From Malachius bipustulatus (lineage: Eukaryota > Arthropoda > Insecta > Coleoptera > Melyridae), in the NCBI GenBank assembly GCA_910589415.1, contig OU342639.1, positions 29,272,268 to 29,336,267 of the forward strand: a DNA stretch of 64,000 nucleotides, written 5' to 3'. Position 1 is the stretch's first letter; the number at the start of each line of letters is the position of its first letter. Below the pieces are notes generated by a model that made no database searches, was not told the origin of the DNA, and saw only the letters and a program-made list of their open reading frames with translations. The position numbers and the translations under genes were made by a program. Below are positions 12,060 to 24,399 of this stretch, piece after piece.

Positions 12060-13960
12060 AATAAATTTTAACAAATTGAGCGTTTATATTCTTGTTGTCT
12101 CGAAAAAAATGAGGACGAGATATCCCATATTCAATCTCTTATCCTAAGCGATAAAAACGAAATAAATGAAATTGTTGATAAACCGAAATACCGACCGAAC
12201 TGTCGCTGAGCTACTACTGTACCGGCAATGTCGTAAAACAAGAAGAATCTAGAGCTCTTTTCATAATCTTCATGATTCATAAAAACGCGTACATATAATG
12301 AAAAGCGAATAAGGACCTTATAAAATTATTCTTGTATCAGAGTGTCCGCATAGATAGATACATCTATACCTCAGGACCGAAAAAACGTGTCTAAAAAAGC
12401 CGTTTCTCCGAAATTGCTTTTTTAGTAATGCCAGTTACTGCACGTTATTTCGGCCGTAATATGTATATAGGTAGGTAGGTATATTAAATGGGCTGTGTAC
12501 AATTCATTAGTAAAAAATTGCTCTGAATTTAATTATTTTGTCAAATACAAAATCGGTATCTCAGTTAATTAACGTTTTGCAAATCCATAATTAATGCTTT
12601 GATCGTAGATTACTCTGATCCTTTGATAATTCCTCAATGTGTACACTACGCTTGTTTACGTACTGTTTTAATATGGCCTTTATTACTGTTAGAATAATGT
12701 TATTGATAATAAACATATCGAACTAATCGAAGCCCAGCTGTGAGCATCATAATTTGTCGCGTGTTGAAGAGGGGCTACGGGATCGAGAAGTTTCGCTAAT
12801 ACGTTGTTTTGGAAGATTTGACGTGTGTTGGGACAGCCGAGGGGATGTCTGCCTGTCGCAGCGAGACAGCTGCAAATACGTGCGGGCACTGGCACTGGCA
12901 GTCGAAACGGAACGTGGAAATATACAAATAGCTTCCAATATAATCCTCTGATGGCATTTTAATTATGTAGGCATTAGGCAGATTTACGTTATACTCTTCA
13001 GAGGCTGCTCCCACCCAGCATCCAGCAGGCGGGCGATAGGCAGCTCGCAGCAGGGCATTATGTTGTTGGTGTGCAAAATAACACATGTTCTCAGGCAGGC
13101 AGTACATATATCATCTTTACGACACGTAACTACATCAAAACCGAATGAATGTCACTTGATGTTCTAGTTACTGTATTTCTCGTTAAGCATATATCATATC
13201 ATGAGAGTAGCGGGCTCATCTATATTCTCGGTTTGAATAATTGATACAAGAGGAAGTCTTTGCACGGGAGTTAGGATAGATAAGCCCTCGCGGAAACAGA
13301 GCCTGCTGCGGGCTTGAGCGCGTGCCTCCCGTCTACTCCCGTTGACGTTTCTTCTAATTAATTGTTCCAAACCAACTACCTACCATTAAAGCCTGTTTTA
13401 TTGCTAAGATCCTCAAACTTTGTACTAATCGCTGACAGGTTACCTCTTTATTGTATTTGCGTATATACGCAGAATATCGAGTAACAGCTGAGGTACCTAT
13501 TCATAATACTTGTTCTTACCACGAAATTACCTCGGAGGTCGTTTGTGCTGGCAACGAGAGACAATCTACAAACTTCACTGGGAAAGTGTAATTTGAAATT
13601 AAGGTTATTAGGGGTATGGAAAGTCTTCTTGTATGAGTCGCCCCAAGAAGAAAAAAATCAAGCGTCCTGTTTTAGGTAGAAATAATAGCAAGAAAGTTGG
13701 ATAAATGAAATAATCAACAATCAATTTAAAATTGTTGGGTTTCAGTTTAAGCCAAACAATCCCGATCCGGTTACAACAGGGTGTCAAAGGAAAGTGGAAA
13801 AGGATAGAAGCAGCAAGAGACGGCGGAGTCACAGAGAGAAATAGAGGACCAGAGAGAGGTTTATGAAGGAAAGGATGTTTAAGATTTTGGCGTTGTTACC
13901 TATTAGCTTCAAATTTTGGAGTGTAGTTTAACGAATTTTTAAAAATCAGTGAGCTCTAGG
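12060..13960. other. No gene recognised; GC-richer patches
   Basis: No supported gene. Patches at 12,760-12,920, 13,000-13,060 and 13,265-13,345 are richer in G and C and hold overlapping open frames on both strands (up to 103 codons at 12,796-13,107). That looks like composition rather than coding. CAGCATCCAGC-type strings here also occur near 2,900. Confidence 0.4.
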
Positions 13961-14590
13961 TAGGTTTTTTGATACTTTTTTTTTGCAGATGGAGTTCAAT
14001 AATTTCCTACATGCAAGTAAGTATGAGAAAACAACTGCACATAAAAAAAAATCGAATATCTCCGCTATTTTAAAAAATTTATTTCTTGTAATTTTTAAGG
14101 GTTGAAGGTTATTAGTGTACTTGCCTACTGTAAAAATTTCAGTTCAATTCCTTCAAAAATGTGCTCATAAATTGTTGGAGAAATTTAGCCATTTTTACCC
14201 TTTTCTTACCCACGCCACTGGCTTATTAACAAAAATAATATAAATTTTATTACATTAAATCAAATTTCAAGTAATTTTCTTCCAATTCTGTTGATTTGGT
14301 TTCAATTTTTTTTTCATCTTGCTCATACAGGGGTTCGAAAAATAGCCAATTTTCCGAAAATTCAAAAAGGCGCCATTTTGAAACGACTCGGCGGATTTGG
14401 ATCAAATGCAATAACAGACCACTCCAATCCCGTAGAAGTAACGCGATTTCTGGAAAATTTTTTAACGAAAATCTAACACTATTCCAAATTTTTACAAGGA
14501 TCCAAAATTTCGTTCGCTAAATCTTGAAAGATAAAGCTACAGGAGCGTTTTTAAAATCGAAATTTCGTAAATTTGGAGAAACATATAAAA
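13960..14590 (-). repeat. Dispersed repeat family A, copy 3 (inverted)
   Basis: Reverse-complement copy of family A. It reads TACCCTTTTCTTACCCACGC near 14,198, and its flanking blocks correspond to those at 56,600-56,800 in reverse order, including the stretch that encodes the AAAAACGCTCCTGTAGC block near 14,540. Confidence 0.7.
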
Positions 14591-14612
14591 AATATATAAG
14601 TACTTATATATC

Positions 14613-14740
14613 GTGGGCAGGTGAATTTTGGAAAACCACTTTTTCGTGATCTGGGGGTCATGATCGGTGGACATTTGATGAGTTTGGGCGATTTTCGAAA
14701 AGTGATGTCCTCAATGTTGTATTTTTTTATTAAATAGATA
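14613..14740 (+). repeat. Dispersed repeat family B, copy 1
   Basis: Begins TATCGTGGGCAGGTGAATTT and includes GGTGGACATTTGATGAGTTT. Near-identical copies lie at 17,255 (+), 36,393-36,545 (-) and 62,266 (+). Non-coding, short and dispersed. Confidence 0.75.
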
Positions 14741-14744
14741 CACT

Positions 14745-16780
14745 AAAACGAATTTTCTGCTCTTGAGAAATTATTTGAAATACCTACGTATGCGCTTTTT
14801 AAAACATCCATCACAATAAAGCAATGGTTTGTACGGTAATTAATTTTTGAGCATATACTCAGAAAACAAGAGCGCTGCTAGTGGAACTCAGCAAAGCTTG
14901 AAAAATTAAGGCCTTTTTGAGATAATAAGCTCTACAAGTAGTATATCCGAGCATTAAAACCTTCATCATTTTCAAATCGTCAATATAAACGTATATAGGG
15001 CGGCATTGTTGGAGTTGGAACGAAATCATCGAGGAAATCGTGTTATACGGCTATTGAGAATTCTAGTATAGGTAAAAGCGACTTTGACAAGAAGTGTTAA
15101 TGTAATGAGCAACCCTGTATAAATGTTTATACGCGATTTTATATGAGATGAGTTGCGTTGATTTTCGTAAAGTTAGCATGTAAAGTAGTTATGATGACGT
15201 CATAGCTCAAAAATATGATTCATAAGAAAATAATTTTCATGTTGCCTTTTTTTACAAATAAAATCGACCTTTTCGGGATTTTGAAAGAATGGTAAATAAC
15301 AAAGTTATGAATATTATGCGGAACTTTATCACCATGCTGCTATACCTACATGGATATATAACTGGTGGGTATATATCGCCGCCATTTTGTTTCTAATTAT
15401 TTCTTTGCAAAATTCACAAAATATCAAATAAAGGCGCAAACATCTCGTAATAAAATGTTCATAAAAAATAATAATCTGGTGTAGGTGCATGAGGTACTTT
15501 TAAAATGACGGCTGAGTTGGAAGGGGTTAATGTGCGACGTTATTACGATCAATAATAATTAATACTTGTACAACATAATTCAAAAAAGACTTTTATAACT
15601 GGATGGTTGGGAAATGAAGAATGTTTGCAGCTAAATTGGAAAAATTTGCAAAAATATGTCGTCTTTTAATAAAGATGCAAAACTTAATAAGACAATTATT
15701 CAATCTCGCGGAAAACGTATAATTACTCAATGCCATCAACAGAGCTTTCGGCGCGTCTCGGATTAAATTTATTATTGCCCATTTGATAATAGTGAGTAGT
15801 AGAGAAAACCGAAAGAAAATACACTCTGTAGTTTATTTTCCTTGAGCAATTTTTCGAGCCGAAAGTTTTTAAAGTTATGCAAATGGGATGGAGTTCTGAA
15901 ATTCTTTAATCTCGCCGAGTGTCAATGTTCGTATCGGAAGTAAGTTGTAAAAGTTGTTAGAAGTAAAGCTTTGAAGGAATTATAACAAAAGATGGAGTTC
16001 CGGTTCCGGATTGAATACTTTGGAAATAATTTGGGAGAAAGGAAGACAGGAACTAGTATAGAAGTGATTGATTCAAGTTATGAAAATTATATTTAAACCA
16101 GCATAAAAGGGATTCGAGAGAAATTGTTCGGGATTACCTACCTCTTGGAACGCAACTTGTAAATAGCAACTCGTTCCGAAGTTTAAATTCTTTTCGTAAC
16201 GAAAACTTCACAAGATCACACTCTGTAAATTTACATTAATGATGTGCGTTGGAAATTGAACTCCTTCAATATATCAAAACCCTTAATAGCTCCATTTCAA
16301 ACTTGTCACCAACTGCTATTATTTCAATTTAGCCAACATAAAATGGCTATTCAATTTAACCTTTTCAACATTCAACCGAGCCTTTCTTGATATATAAAGA
16401 AACCCCAAGCTATCTGCGACTGGCCCTTGCAAATTGAGAGAAATCAAGGACCTTTCACTGCCACATTGTCCTCAAACCTCAAACATCAAGTCCTAAGCAT
16501 TTTTTTTTATTTTTACGATTTTCTGTTCAGATATGTACAAAAAAAAAGTATCGTTGTACTTTCTTGTCTTCAATCATAATTATCTTGTATCGCGAAAAAT
16601 TGTACATTATTTATTATACACGTGTTCTTTTCGATAACTTTACGTTAGCTGTAAATTAATTAAAATCGATCGTCTTACTGTTACCTATGTGATAATAAAA
16701 AAATATTGTAGGTGGCTAATATTGTTCCTTTTCCTTATCATTTTTGCTATTATAGGTATTAAATAATAGTTATTATTTTC
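14745..16780. other. No gene recognised
   Basis: AT-rich sequence in which I see no gene, no long inverted repeat and no domain-bearing frame. Confidence 0.4.
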
Positions 16781-17575
16781 GCGAAATTAAGTTTACGTCA
16801 ATAAATATCTAAGAACCCATGAAGATTTTCAAAAAAACGAAATTTGCTTCCAATTGAACTCATAAAATTTCACTAATTTTCCAATTTAATCGCTCCTCCT
16901 ATATTTTACGAGATCACTGTACCAGATCTTGACTCACCCTGTATATTTATATATTTTTCTTCAAAATCGCGTTTTTTATTATTTTCAAAATGTACTTACA
17001 TAAAAAGTTTTTTTTTTCAATCTTAGCTGCTTTGAAACTGGAAAATTGCGATTTGCTTATAACTCACAAACTTTTCGATTTAAACACCAACTGTAAAGAC
17101 CACACATGTTCAAAAAATTTAGACTATCGATTTCTAGCAAAGAAACGACAGGTTGCCACTTAAAAAAATGACCACAATTATTGTGGGGGTGAGTGGAAAA
17201 ATGGATTTTTCTCTGAATATTGAATTTTATTCCATAAGTGCGTTCCACACTGTATTATATCGTGGGCAGGTGAATTTTGGAAAACCACTTTTTCTTGATC
17301 TGGGAGCGAAGGATCGGTGGACATTTGATGAGTTTGTGTGATTTTCGTAAAGTGGCGTTGTCCTTAATTTTTTATTTTTATTTGTTTTCTTATCAAAAAT
17401 ACCTTAACTCAAACTCGTTCTTGTCCCAGGTAGCATCAGTTTTGAATACTTACTCCCACGAGTGAAATATTCGTGGGAGTAAGATATCCACAAAGAGTGG
17501 TTCCACAAAGATATCCACAACTACTGCACTTGTTCCCAATCGGGTTCTGGTGGATAATACGCCACTCCGAATTTT
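16780..17575 (+). repeat. Composite of dispersed repeats (families C and B)
   Basis: At 16,800-16,950 blocks such as ATGAAGATTTTCAAAAAAAC and GAACTCATAAAATTTCACTA match 62,105-62,225. In both places a family B copy follows (here 17,255-17,380). The tail at 17,525-17,575 (GGTGGATAATACG, then CACTCCGAATTTT) is an unoccupied copy of the target of the element at 19,689-21,421. Confidence 0.6.
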
Positions 17576-19680
17576 AGGAAAATTTCTATATAGGAAGAAA
17601 GCTTACCTTAAAACGTCGATTTAAGCAAAAAAATTGCGGATCCTTCGTACGATTTTGAAAAAAACTAATTTTTAACTCGATTTTTTCATTTCATTAGTAG
17701 TTTTCTCGCTCCATTATTTCCAGTTTTGTGCGTACCAGGAGTGCTTTCACTTGTCTAGTAAGATTAATAAAGGTTTTACGAAAGTATTGTTACCAGTTTT
17801 ATGTTTCAATTCAGTCAAATTACTTAAAAGAAGGAATTTTAAAATTACGCTGTTTTCTTTGGATTATCTTCTATTGTGTTAGTACACATTTTCTAACCTC
17901 ACTTTAAACGAAAAATGAAAATTAAACTTAATAAATTCATTAATTCATTCATTCTTCTGTTCAGCAGGTCAACTGTCAAAGACTAGCTGAAAGATGTTTG
18001 TGCGCTGTTGCCATGTTATTTTTATATAATTATACCATATTTTAAAAAATTACCAAACTATCTTTCGAAAGTTTATTGACGTATCCCTCTACTATTTTAA
18101 ATGTAGGTAAGTAACTAGTGGGAATTATTACTTATTTATCCATTTTCTATTTTGTTATTAAATGATGATAAAAAAAATCTATTTATTGCAAAAGATACTT
18201 TTTTTTTGGTGGGGGAGTTTTTTTTATTTGTTTTTGTAGAATAAAAATGTTAAAAAAAAATCCCATTTTTTTCCAAAACTTTTTTTCAATAGATTTTCTC
18301 AAGTCGTGGATCAAATTGTTTCGTTTGCCTACGAAAATAAAATTTTTCAGCAGTTGTCAACAGTCAACTATAAAAGATATTCGCGTCGCATTAACGGACA
18401 AGTCAAGACACACCGCTTACAATTATTATTATTATTGATGGCAAAATATGGCAATCTTTTGTGGCGATGGAATTTTTTTGGAGTCGATGGAGTCGCGTCC
18501 ATTTAAAATAAACAGGTTCAAGTGAATCCACACACCAACTTTCTACTGAAAAAAAACTTTGATGCGAAAAGTTCGGGTCTTTTGGTTGGGCCAGGTACAA
18601 TCTCCCTTTAAAACCTTCCGTTGTCATCAGGCCAAGTGAGGAGAGATGGCGCGAGGGCAGGGCGGAGACACAATGCGTGCCGCGCCAGTGGCCATTTTTA
18701 TTATTTTTATTCATTGGAATTGGAAAATCTTTATTTACTTACTAAATCATTATGTATGAACAGTTTTTTTTTTCTTCAAACGCGAAGAAAAAATCTAAGC
18801 TGCGATTTTTTAAGCGTCAAAATTGTAAAATCGCGAGCAAAAATCGGCCATTTTGAAAGAGTCTCTCTGACAATATAATAATAAATAAATATATATAATA
18901 TAATTCTGACAAAGCAACTCTCTCACAACCTCAGGAAAATGATCGTCAAGTCCTGGTGCCCGCCGAAAATTGCGAAGATGCCAAAAAACGCCAATCGGCC
19001 CATTATGTACCTAATTGACCACCTATCGAAATTTCTCCTTACCCTTTTCGCATGCCCCAATTTGTAAGTTGACATTATATTTTGGAATAGATCTTTTTAG
19101 AGCAAATTTCACCAAATAATGTTTCTCACCAAATAGAGTTTACGATATACCTACCGATTTTATTGAATAATGGGGATGAGCAGGAAGTGACCTAGTCAGG
19201 TTATTGGTCATTGTTGTTTTTTTTTACCTGAATTTTCAAGAAAATGGAAAAAGCAAGGACTAAGAACAGAAAAAGTGTAAAAAAACGGTATTTGACGACC
19301 CCTCGAAACGAAAGTAATCATTATTGCCTTGAACTCATTGCGTGACTCATTTGTAGCTTGATGTATTTTGGAATAGAAACTTATAGAATTTTCTTCACAC
19401 ATTGACAAATCATTATAAAAATTACACCAAATATTGTTAAATCACAAAATGTAAGTAATATAAATTAATCTGGCAACGTTGCACAACAATATCTTTATTG
19501 ATTATAGGAATCTGTCATTTTAGCGAATTTAATAGAAATTGAACTGTCATTTTGGTTAATTTTATGATACTTTAAACTCATTTTTCTCAATATTTTATGT
19601 TTATTCCGCAATTTTTTTCAAGATATCGTCTATACTGGTCATAACTTAACGTTTTATGTATTTTTGCCAAAATTCGGAGT
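17576..19680. other. No gene recognised
   Basis: AT-rich, with homopolymer-rich stretches and a small GC-richer patch at 18,640-18,700. Short opposed open frames at 18,247-18,878 are not convincing. Confidence 0.4.
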
Positions 19681-19688
19681 GACGTATT

Positions 19689-21421
19689 CTGCCGTGTTAA
19701 CCCTAAACGCCGTATCTACATTTTAGTAGTTTTGAGATATTTACGTTTTTGTCTTTTGCCATCTGCCGTTCACAATTGTTATCTTTGAGAATCCTGATTT
19801 TCCATAAGTTATTATTTACATGCCTAATTTTATTTAGTCGTATTCTTTTTTCTAAAAAACTGCAGTTTTTTTCAAAAAATCACTTACGGCAATATATTCA
19901 AAGGAAAAATAGATAGATTAGCCGTAAATGAACTTACCGTTTTTTCAGTTAAAAATATCTTATACATACTAGGAGCTGTTGCCGTATACAGGATGATTAA
20001 CAATTCGATGCTCACCATTGGGATCTCGGAAACGGTAAAAGATACAGGGTGGGTTAAATTAGAGAAAAGTTGCACAATTTTATGCTTACTAAGAATCTGA
20101 AAGAAAATGTATGGAAACTTCAGGCGTTACTGAAATATCCTGCAAAAACTTAAAAATGGGGATTTATTATTTCAATCATATCTTTTTTATTATCGAAAAG
20201 AAATTAAAATATTTTTGTAGGTTCACATAAGTCATCAAAAGCTATCATCTGTCATTTTCAAAATTTTCAAGGACTGCTAGATCGCAGAGTTTTCATAGTC
20301 AACTTTTGTTTTTCTTATAGCCGCCATATTGTTTTTTCGTGTTATTCGCTATTAAAAAATTCAAGGAAACAATCTATCAAATTAAAAAAAAAAATCTTAA
20401 AAATTTTATTCTTTATTCGCAAAAAAAGAAAATAATTTCACCGAATAACGTCAATTATGACGTTGCGACTTGATATTGCTTGCCTTATGGGTTTTTTTAG
20501 GTTTCGGTTAAACCATTCGGTTAAACAAAGGTTATTTTTCCGACAAAAGAAGAACAAAAATTTGGAAGAAATTCTTTTTTTTTGAATGTGATAGATTATT
20601 TATTTTGTTTCTTAGATTTTTTTAATAGCGAAGGCATGAAAAACAACATGGCGGCCATAAGAAAAACAAAAGTTGACAATGAAAATTCTGGGATCTAGTA
20701 GTCCTTGAAAATTTTGGAAATGACAGATGATGCCTTTTTAAAGTAAACCTACAAAAGTATTTCAATTTCTTTTCAATAATAAAAAAGATATGATTGAAAT
20801 AAGAAATCTTCATTTTCAAGTTTTTTCAGGATATTTCAGCAACGCCTGAAAAGTATCCCTAAATTTTCTTTCAGATTCTTAATAAGCATAAAATTGTGCA
20901 ACTTTTCTCTAATTTAACACAGCCTTTATTTTACAGTTTCCGAGCACTTATGGTAAATGCACACACAATTTTATTATTATGTATTTTTTTAACGTTATTA
21001 AAGTACCTAAGTACTTTCGGTAAAACAATAATTATTATTGTATTATTATTACTTTTATTATTATTCTTTGAAATAAATAAAACAAACTATGTATCTTACT
21101 TGGTTATTTTCTAGATACGGCATTTTCGATCAGGATTACTCATATACGTATTAAATTTATTTAACATTTATGCCGTATCTGCATATTATGCTTACAGATA
21201 CGGCAAACTTCCCTAATAAAATGAACATACGGTAAAATGCTCTAGAGAACTGATGAAACCTGCAAATACGGCGAACTAAATTAGCGATTTATAGCTGTTA
21301 GGATGGAGATACGGCGTTTTCGCTTATGGTAATAGATAGAGAATAGAAAGTCCCATCAGAACATCCAATAAGCCGAAAATGAGAAAATTGTCACTTACGG
21401 CGTTTACGGTTAACACGGCAG
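19689..21421. mobile_element. 1.7-kb element with 25-bp inverted ends and TACGGC repeats
   Basis: The left end starts CTGCCGTGTTAACCC and the right end finishes GGTTAACACGGCAG. The outermost 25 bp are inverted copies with one mismatch. TATT flanks both sides (19,685-19,688 and 21,422-21,425). The flanks joined through one TATT match the uninterrupted sequence at 17,525-17,575 in reverse complement, which acts as a paralogous empty site. Both halves carry many TACGGC or GCCGTA cores. There is no transposase frame, so it is non-autonomous. Superfamily not determined. Confidence 0.75.
19985..20945. mobile_element. Family D fold-back element nested in the 1.7-kb element
   Basis: Two arms of about 350 bp are inverted copies. 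The left includes GTTAAATTAGAGAAAAGTTG and CTTTTGTTTTTCTTATAGCC; the right includes GGCCATAAGAAAAACAAAAG and AACTTTTCTCTAATTTAAC. A spacer of about 270 bp lies between them. The left end starts TACAGGATGATTAAC. The right end is eroded after about 20,945 when compared with the single arm at 60,180-60,565. It interrupts the TACGGC element. Confidence 0.75.
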
Positions 21422-21593
21422 TATTATCCACCATTCCCAATCGGTAGAGCAAAAAATAATAGAATGAGAAGATCGTACCCTAATGAACAATGCTCTTGTT
21501 CCAAAAAAATTGGCGTTTATATAATTAGTTTATTGTGGCATAGATAGAAAATAGGTCAAAATTGCCTCATTACAATAGATCTATTGTAGAACA

Positions 21594-21815
21594 ATACCGG
21601 GCAGAGGTACACGTCGAGCCGCAGAAGCTCATCCGTATCAGGTTCAACTAGTTACACCTCGTACCACCGTATTTCAGACTTCTTTTATGTATAGAACCGC
21701 ATCACTTTGGAACAGCATTCCAAAGGGCGTGTTTCCCGAAGTATACAACCTACAGCGATTCAAGGCCAACGTGAATCGACATCTCCGCTCATGCACCGCT
21801 CCCAGAGCGTCATAG
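21594..21815 (+). pseudogene. LINE reverse-transcriptase ORF2 C-terminal remnant
   Basis: A continuous 73-codon frame ends in TAG at 21,813-21,815. It reads through TPRTTVFQTSF, then RTASLWNSIP and LQRFKANVNRHL, which is the conserved C-terminal tail pattern of Jockey/CR1-type LINE ORF2 proteins: a basic R-T-x-F-x-x-S-F segment, then LWN-x-(I/L)P, then FK-x-x-(V/L)-x-x-HL. There is no start codon and nothing of the polymerase domain remains, so this is a severely 5'-truncated insertion. An AATAAA-like string at 21,846 may mark its 3' end. Confidence 0.75.
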
Positions 21816-21949
21816 GGATTTCCCTGCAGTGCATGTGCATTTTCAATAAAACAAGAAAAAAAGGGTACGTTTTCAAATGGATTTCAAAAAAATTTCAACG
21901 ACCTAATTGCCAAAATGGCGATAATATTCATAATTATTATTAAATCAAT

Positions 21950-22560
21950 GTATAAAAATTCACAATTAATGCGATTGATGCGCAAGAAGTTCTTGCGCAT
22001 TACTTCATTACGAATTTATGCTTTGATTTTGCCTAACCCTGGTTACCCATCCCTAGTATTACGAAATTATGATTTCGCTATGAAGTAAATAATACCCATG
22101 CGCGGAAATTGGCCAATAGTTGTGAAAAGAAAACAACACTTCGGGAGTCAGGTCAATAGGTCAGGTCGTCGGGTCGTCCGGTCATCTCGTCTGGTCGAGT
22201 GTCGAGGACGCGTTGTAACTTGAATCTTGAATGCAAGGTCAAGGAAGATTTGCGGGAAGTGTCTCTATCCGTCATCCTAATTTTCATAATCGTGTCTTAT
22301 CAAAAGGCGATCGCAATAATAACCGTGGCAGGGGTACTTGCACGCAGTACCCTGCATGCTCCATCGGAAAAACCGCGTCTGGGTGTCCGCATCCCCCGCA
22401 CCGGTCGGTCATAGTTATGTGTGTATTTCATAGTGCAGTGCATAGTGCAGTGAGTGCTATTATACGCCAGTGCAAACAAAACAGTGAGTACATTATTTCA
22501 TAATAACATTAATCCTGTCTATCTGACTGTTTCCCTGTGTATCCTGTACCTTGGCCCTTC
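21950..22560. other. Non-coding stretch flanking the palindrome
   Basis: Starts with GCGATTGATGCGCAAGAAGT, a block shared with 10,180 and 57,855. A GGTC-rich run (GGTCAGGTCGTCGGGTCGTC) lies at 22,150-22,200. The region is less AT-rich than average. Overlapping frames at 22,199-22,503 have no domain I recognise. Confidence 0.4.
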
Positions 22561-22566
22561 ATCCCC
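22561..22566. repeat. Left target-site duplication, ATCCCC
   Basis: ATCCCC directly abuts the left end of the palindrome and recurs at 35,063-35,068 directly after its right end. Sequence further out on each side is unrelated, as expected of a 6-bp duplication made at integration. Confidence 0.85.
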
Positions 22567-22591
22567 AGTAGAAGGTAGGACACTTCAGCCC

Positions 22592-22616
22592 TTAATGGGT
22601 TTTTTATGCAAATTAG
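22592..22616 (+). repeat. 25-bp end motif, copy 1 (outer left)
   Basis: TTAATGGG, T-rich run, TATGCAAATTAG. It lies 25 bp inside the element end. Its relatives lie at 28,645-28,669 (-), 29,060-29,084 (+) and 35,013-35,037 (-), so each arm is bounded by inverted copies. Confidence 0.8.
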
Positions 22617-22619
22617 CTC

Positions 22620-23640
22620 TATTGTTATCGGGGTCATTAATCACGCCCACCTGTCATCGACGGGGTCATTAATCACGCCCACCTGTCATCGAAACAATGG
22701 GGTGTACTTGATTTATGGGGACACCTGCATCGGGCCCTTTGTTCGGAAACACAATAGCCTAATTAGCTCTATTGTTATCAAGGTCATTAATCACGCCCAC
22801 CTGTCACTCCTTTGTTCGGCGGCCCTTTGTCGGCGTTCCTTTGTCTAGACTAATGAGTTCTTTTGTTATCGGGGTCATTAATCACGCCCACCTGTCACTC
22901 CTTTGTTCGGCGGCACTTTGTCGGCGTTCCTTTGTCTGGAATACAATAGAGATGCACACCTGCGTCAATAATTATGCAGAGGCGCATATTGACAAGCTTC
23001 GACACGTCTGAAAACGGAACACCTGCATCAGGTCCTTTGTTCGGAAACACAATAGACTAATGAGTTCTTAGAAATCGGGTGTCATTAATCACGCCCACCT
23101 GCCACTCCTTTGGTCGGCGTCCCTTTGTCGGCATTCCTTTGTAGGGAATACAATAGAGCTGCACACCTGTATCATTAATTATGCAGAGGCGCATATTGAC
23201 AAGCTTCGACACGTCTGAAAAATGGCCACCAGCGGCAAAATACGGTTGTTATTCATGGCAATAAGATAGTTATGCAGACGTACGTATCGACAAGTTTCGA
23301 CACGTCTGAAAACGGCGCACCTGCATCAGATCCTATGTTCGGAAACACGCTGCACACCTGCGTCATTAATTATGCAGAGGCACGTATCGACAAGTTTCGA
23401 CACGTCTGAAAACGGCGCACCTGCATCAGGTCCTATGTTCGGAAACACGCTGCACACCTGCGTCATTAATTATGCAGAGGCACGTATCGACAAGTTTCGA
23501 CACGTCTGAAAACGACCACCAACGGTGAAACCCGGTTGTTATTCACGGTAATAAGATAGTTATGCAGAGGCACGTATCGACAAGTTTCGACACGTCTGAA
23601 AACGACCACCAACGGTGAAACCCGGTTATTTCTATTAATA
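22620..23640 (+). repeat. Subterminal repeat array, left arm
   Basis: At least three unit types alternate. Unit 1, GGTCATTAATCACGCCCACC, is at 22,631, 22,663, 22,781 and 22,872 with a variant near 23,079. Unit 2, CGACAAGTTTCGACACGTCT (or AAGCTTCGACAC), occurs about seven times from 22,990 to 23,605. Unit 3 is TTTGTTCGGAAACACAATAG or TTTGTCTGGAATACAATAG. The distal part becomes a 90-bp tandem repeat (23,471 and 23,561). Repeated short sites near element ends suggest protein-binding iterons; this is inference. Confidence 0.8.
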
Positions 23641-23659
23641 AGTCAGTGGCGGTAGGTAC

Positions 23660-24290
23660 TAATGAGGTACAACAAAAAGTACAGTTACGTGAAATACACT
23701 AATTACCTAATTTCGATTATTTTTCTAATTACCGTCAAATACACTAACTTATTAATTAAGTACCTAAATAATTATTATAAGTAGGTATCTATGCCCAAAT
23801 ACACTAACTTATTAATTAAGTACCTAAATAATTATAAGTAGGTATCTATGCCTAAATCATGATTATATGAGGTGCACCAAAAGTACAGTTACGTGAAATA
23901 CACTAATTACGTCTATCCCTAATTACAATTACCGCCACCCTAATCTAATTACCGTCAAATCCACTAATTACTTATCTAATTACAAATAGAGAATAGTTCG
24001 GCGGAAACAGTGTGATAATATTATTATCATTATTATTATTATTATTATTATTAATATTTTTATCTCAGTCGTTACATCAACGTCACTTCTTATTAATTAA
24101 ATACCTAAATAATTATAAGTAGGTACCTATATGCCTAAATCATCATCATAATATAGGTAATTAGGGGGGTATGTAGGTATGTGTAGGTATTAGCATATTA
24201 ATTAAGTACCTAAATAATTATAAGTAGGTACTTGTGCCTAATTCATGATTATAATAGGTAAGTACAGGGCTGATAGTATTAATAACGTAC
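23660..24290 (+). repeat. AT-rich direct repeats and (ATT)n, left arm
   Basis: The block TTAATTAAGTACCTAAATAA, followed by TTATAAGTAGGTA, occurs near 23,750, 23,812, 24,093 and 24,190. CGTGAAATACACTAATTAC flanks it twice. An (ATT)8 run is at 24,030-24,053; the right arm has nine units. No coding. Confidence 0.75.
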
Positions 24291-24399
24291 AGCTGGTGTA
24301 GGTAATAAAATATAATTCATACTCAAAAGGGCGCAGATATTATGAATCACCTGTATTAAGTATTCTACAGGGATATCAATGGAGTCTTAAGTACTGATT

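Noticed and set aside
22606..23011. Open frames of about 80 codons in the subterminal arrays of both arms
   Set aside because: They translate the tandem repeats (the same peptide recurs several times) and have no independent support.
22978..23640. Repeat array as a possible CRISPR
   Set aside because: Units and gaps are irregular, the gaps are themselves repeats, there are no cas genes and the genome is eukaryotic.
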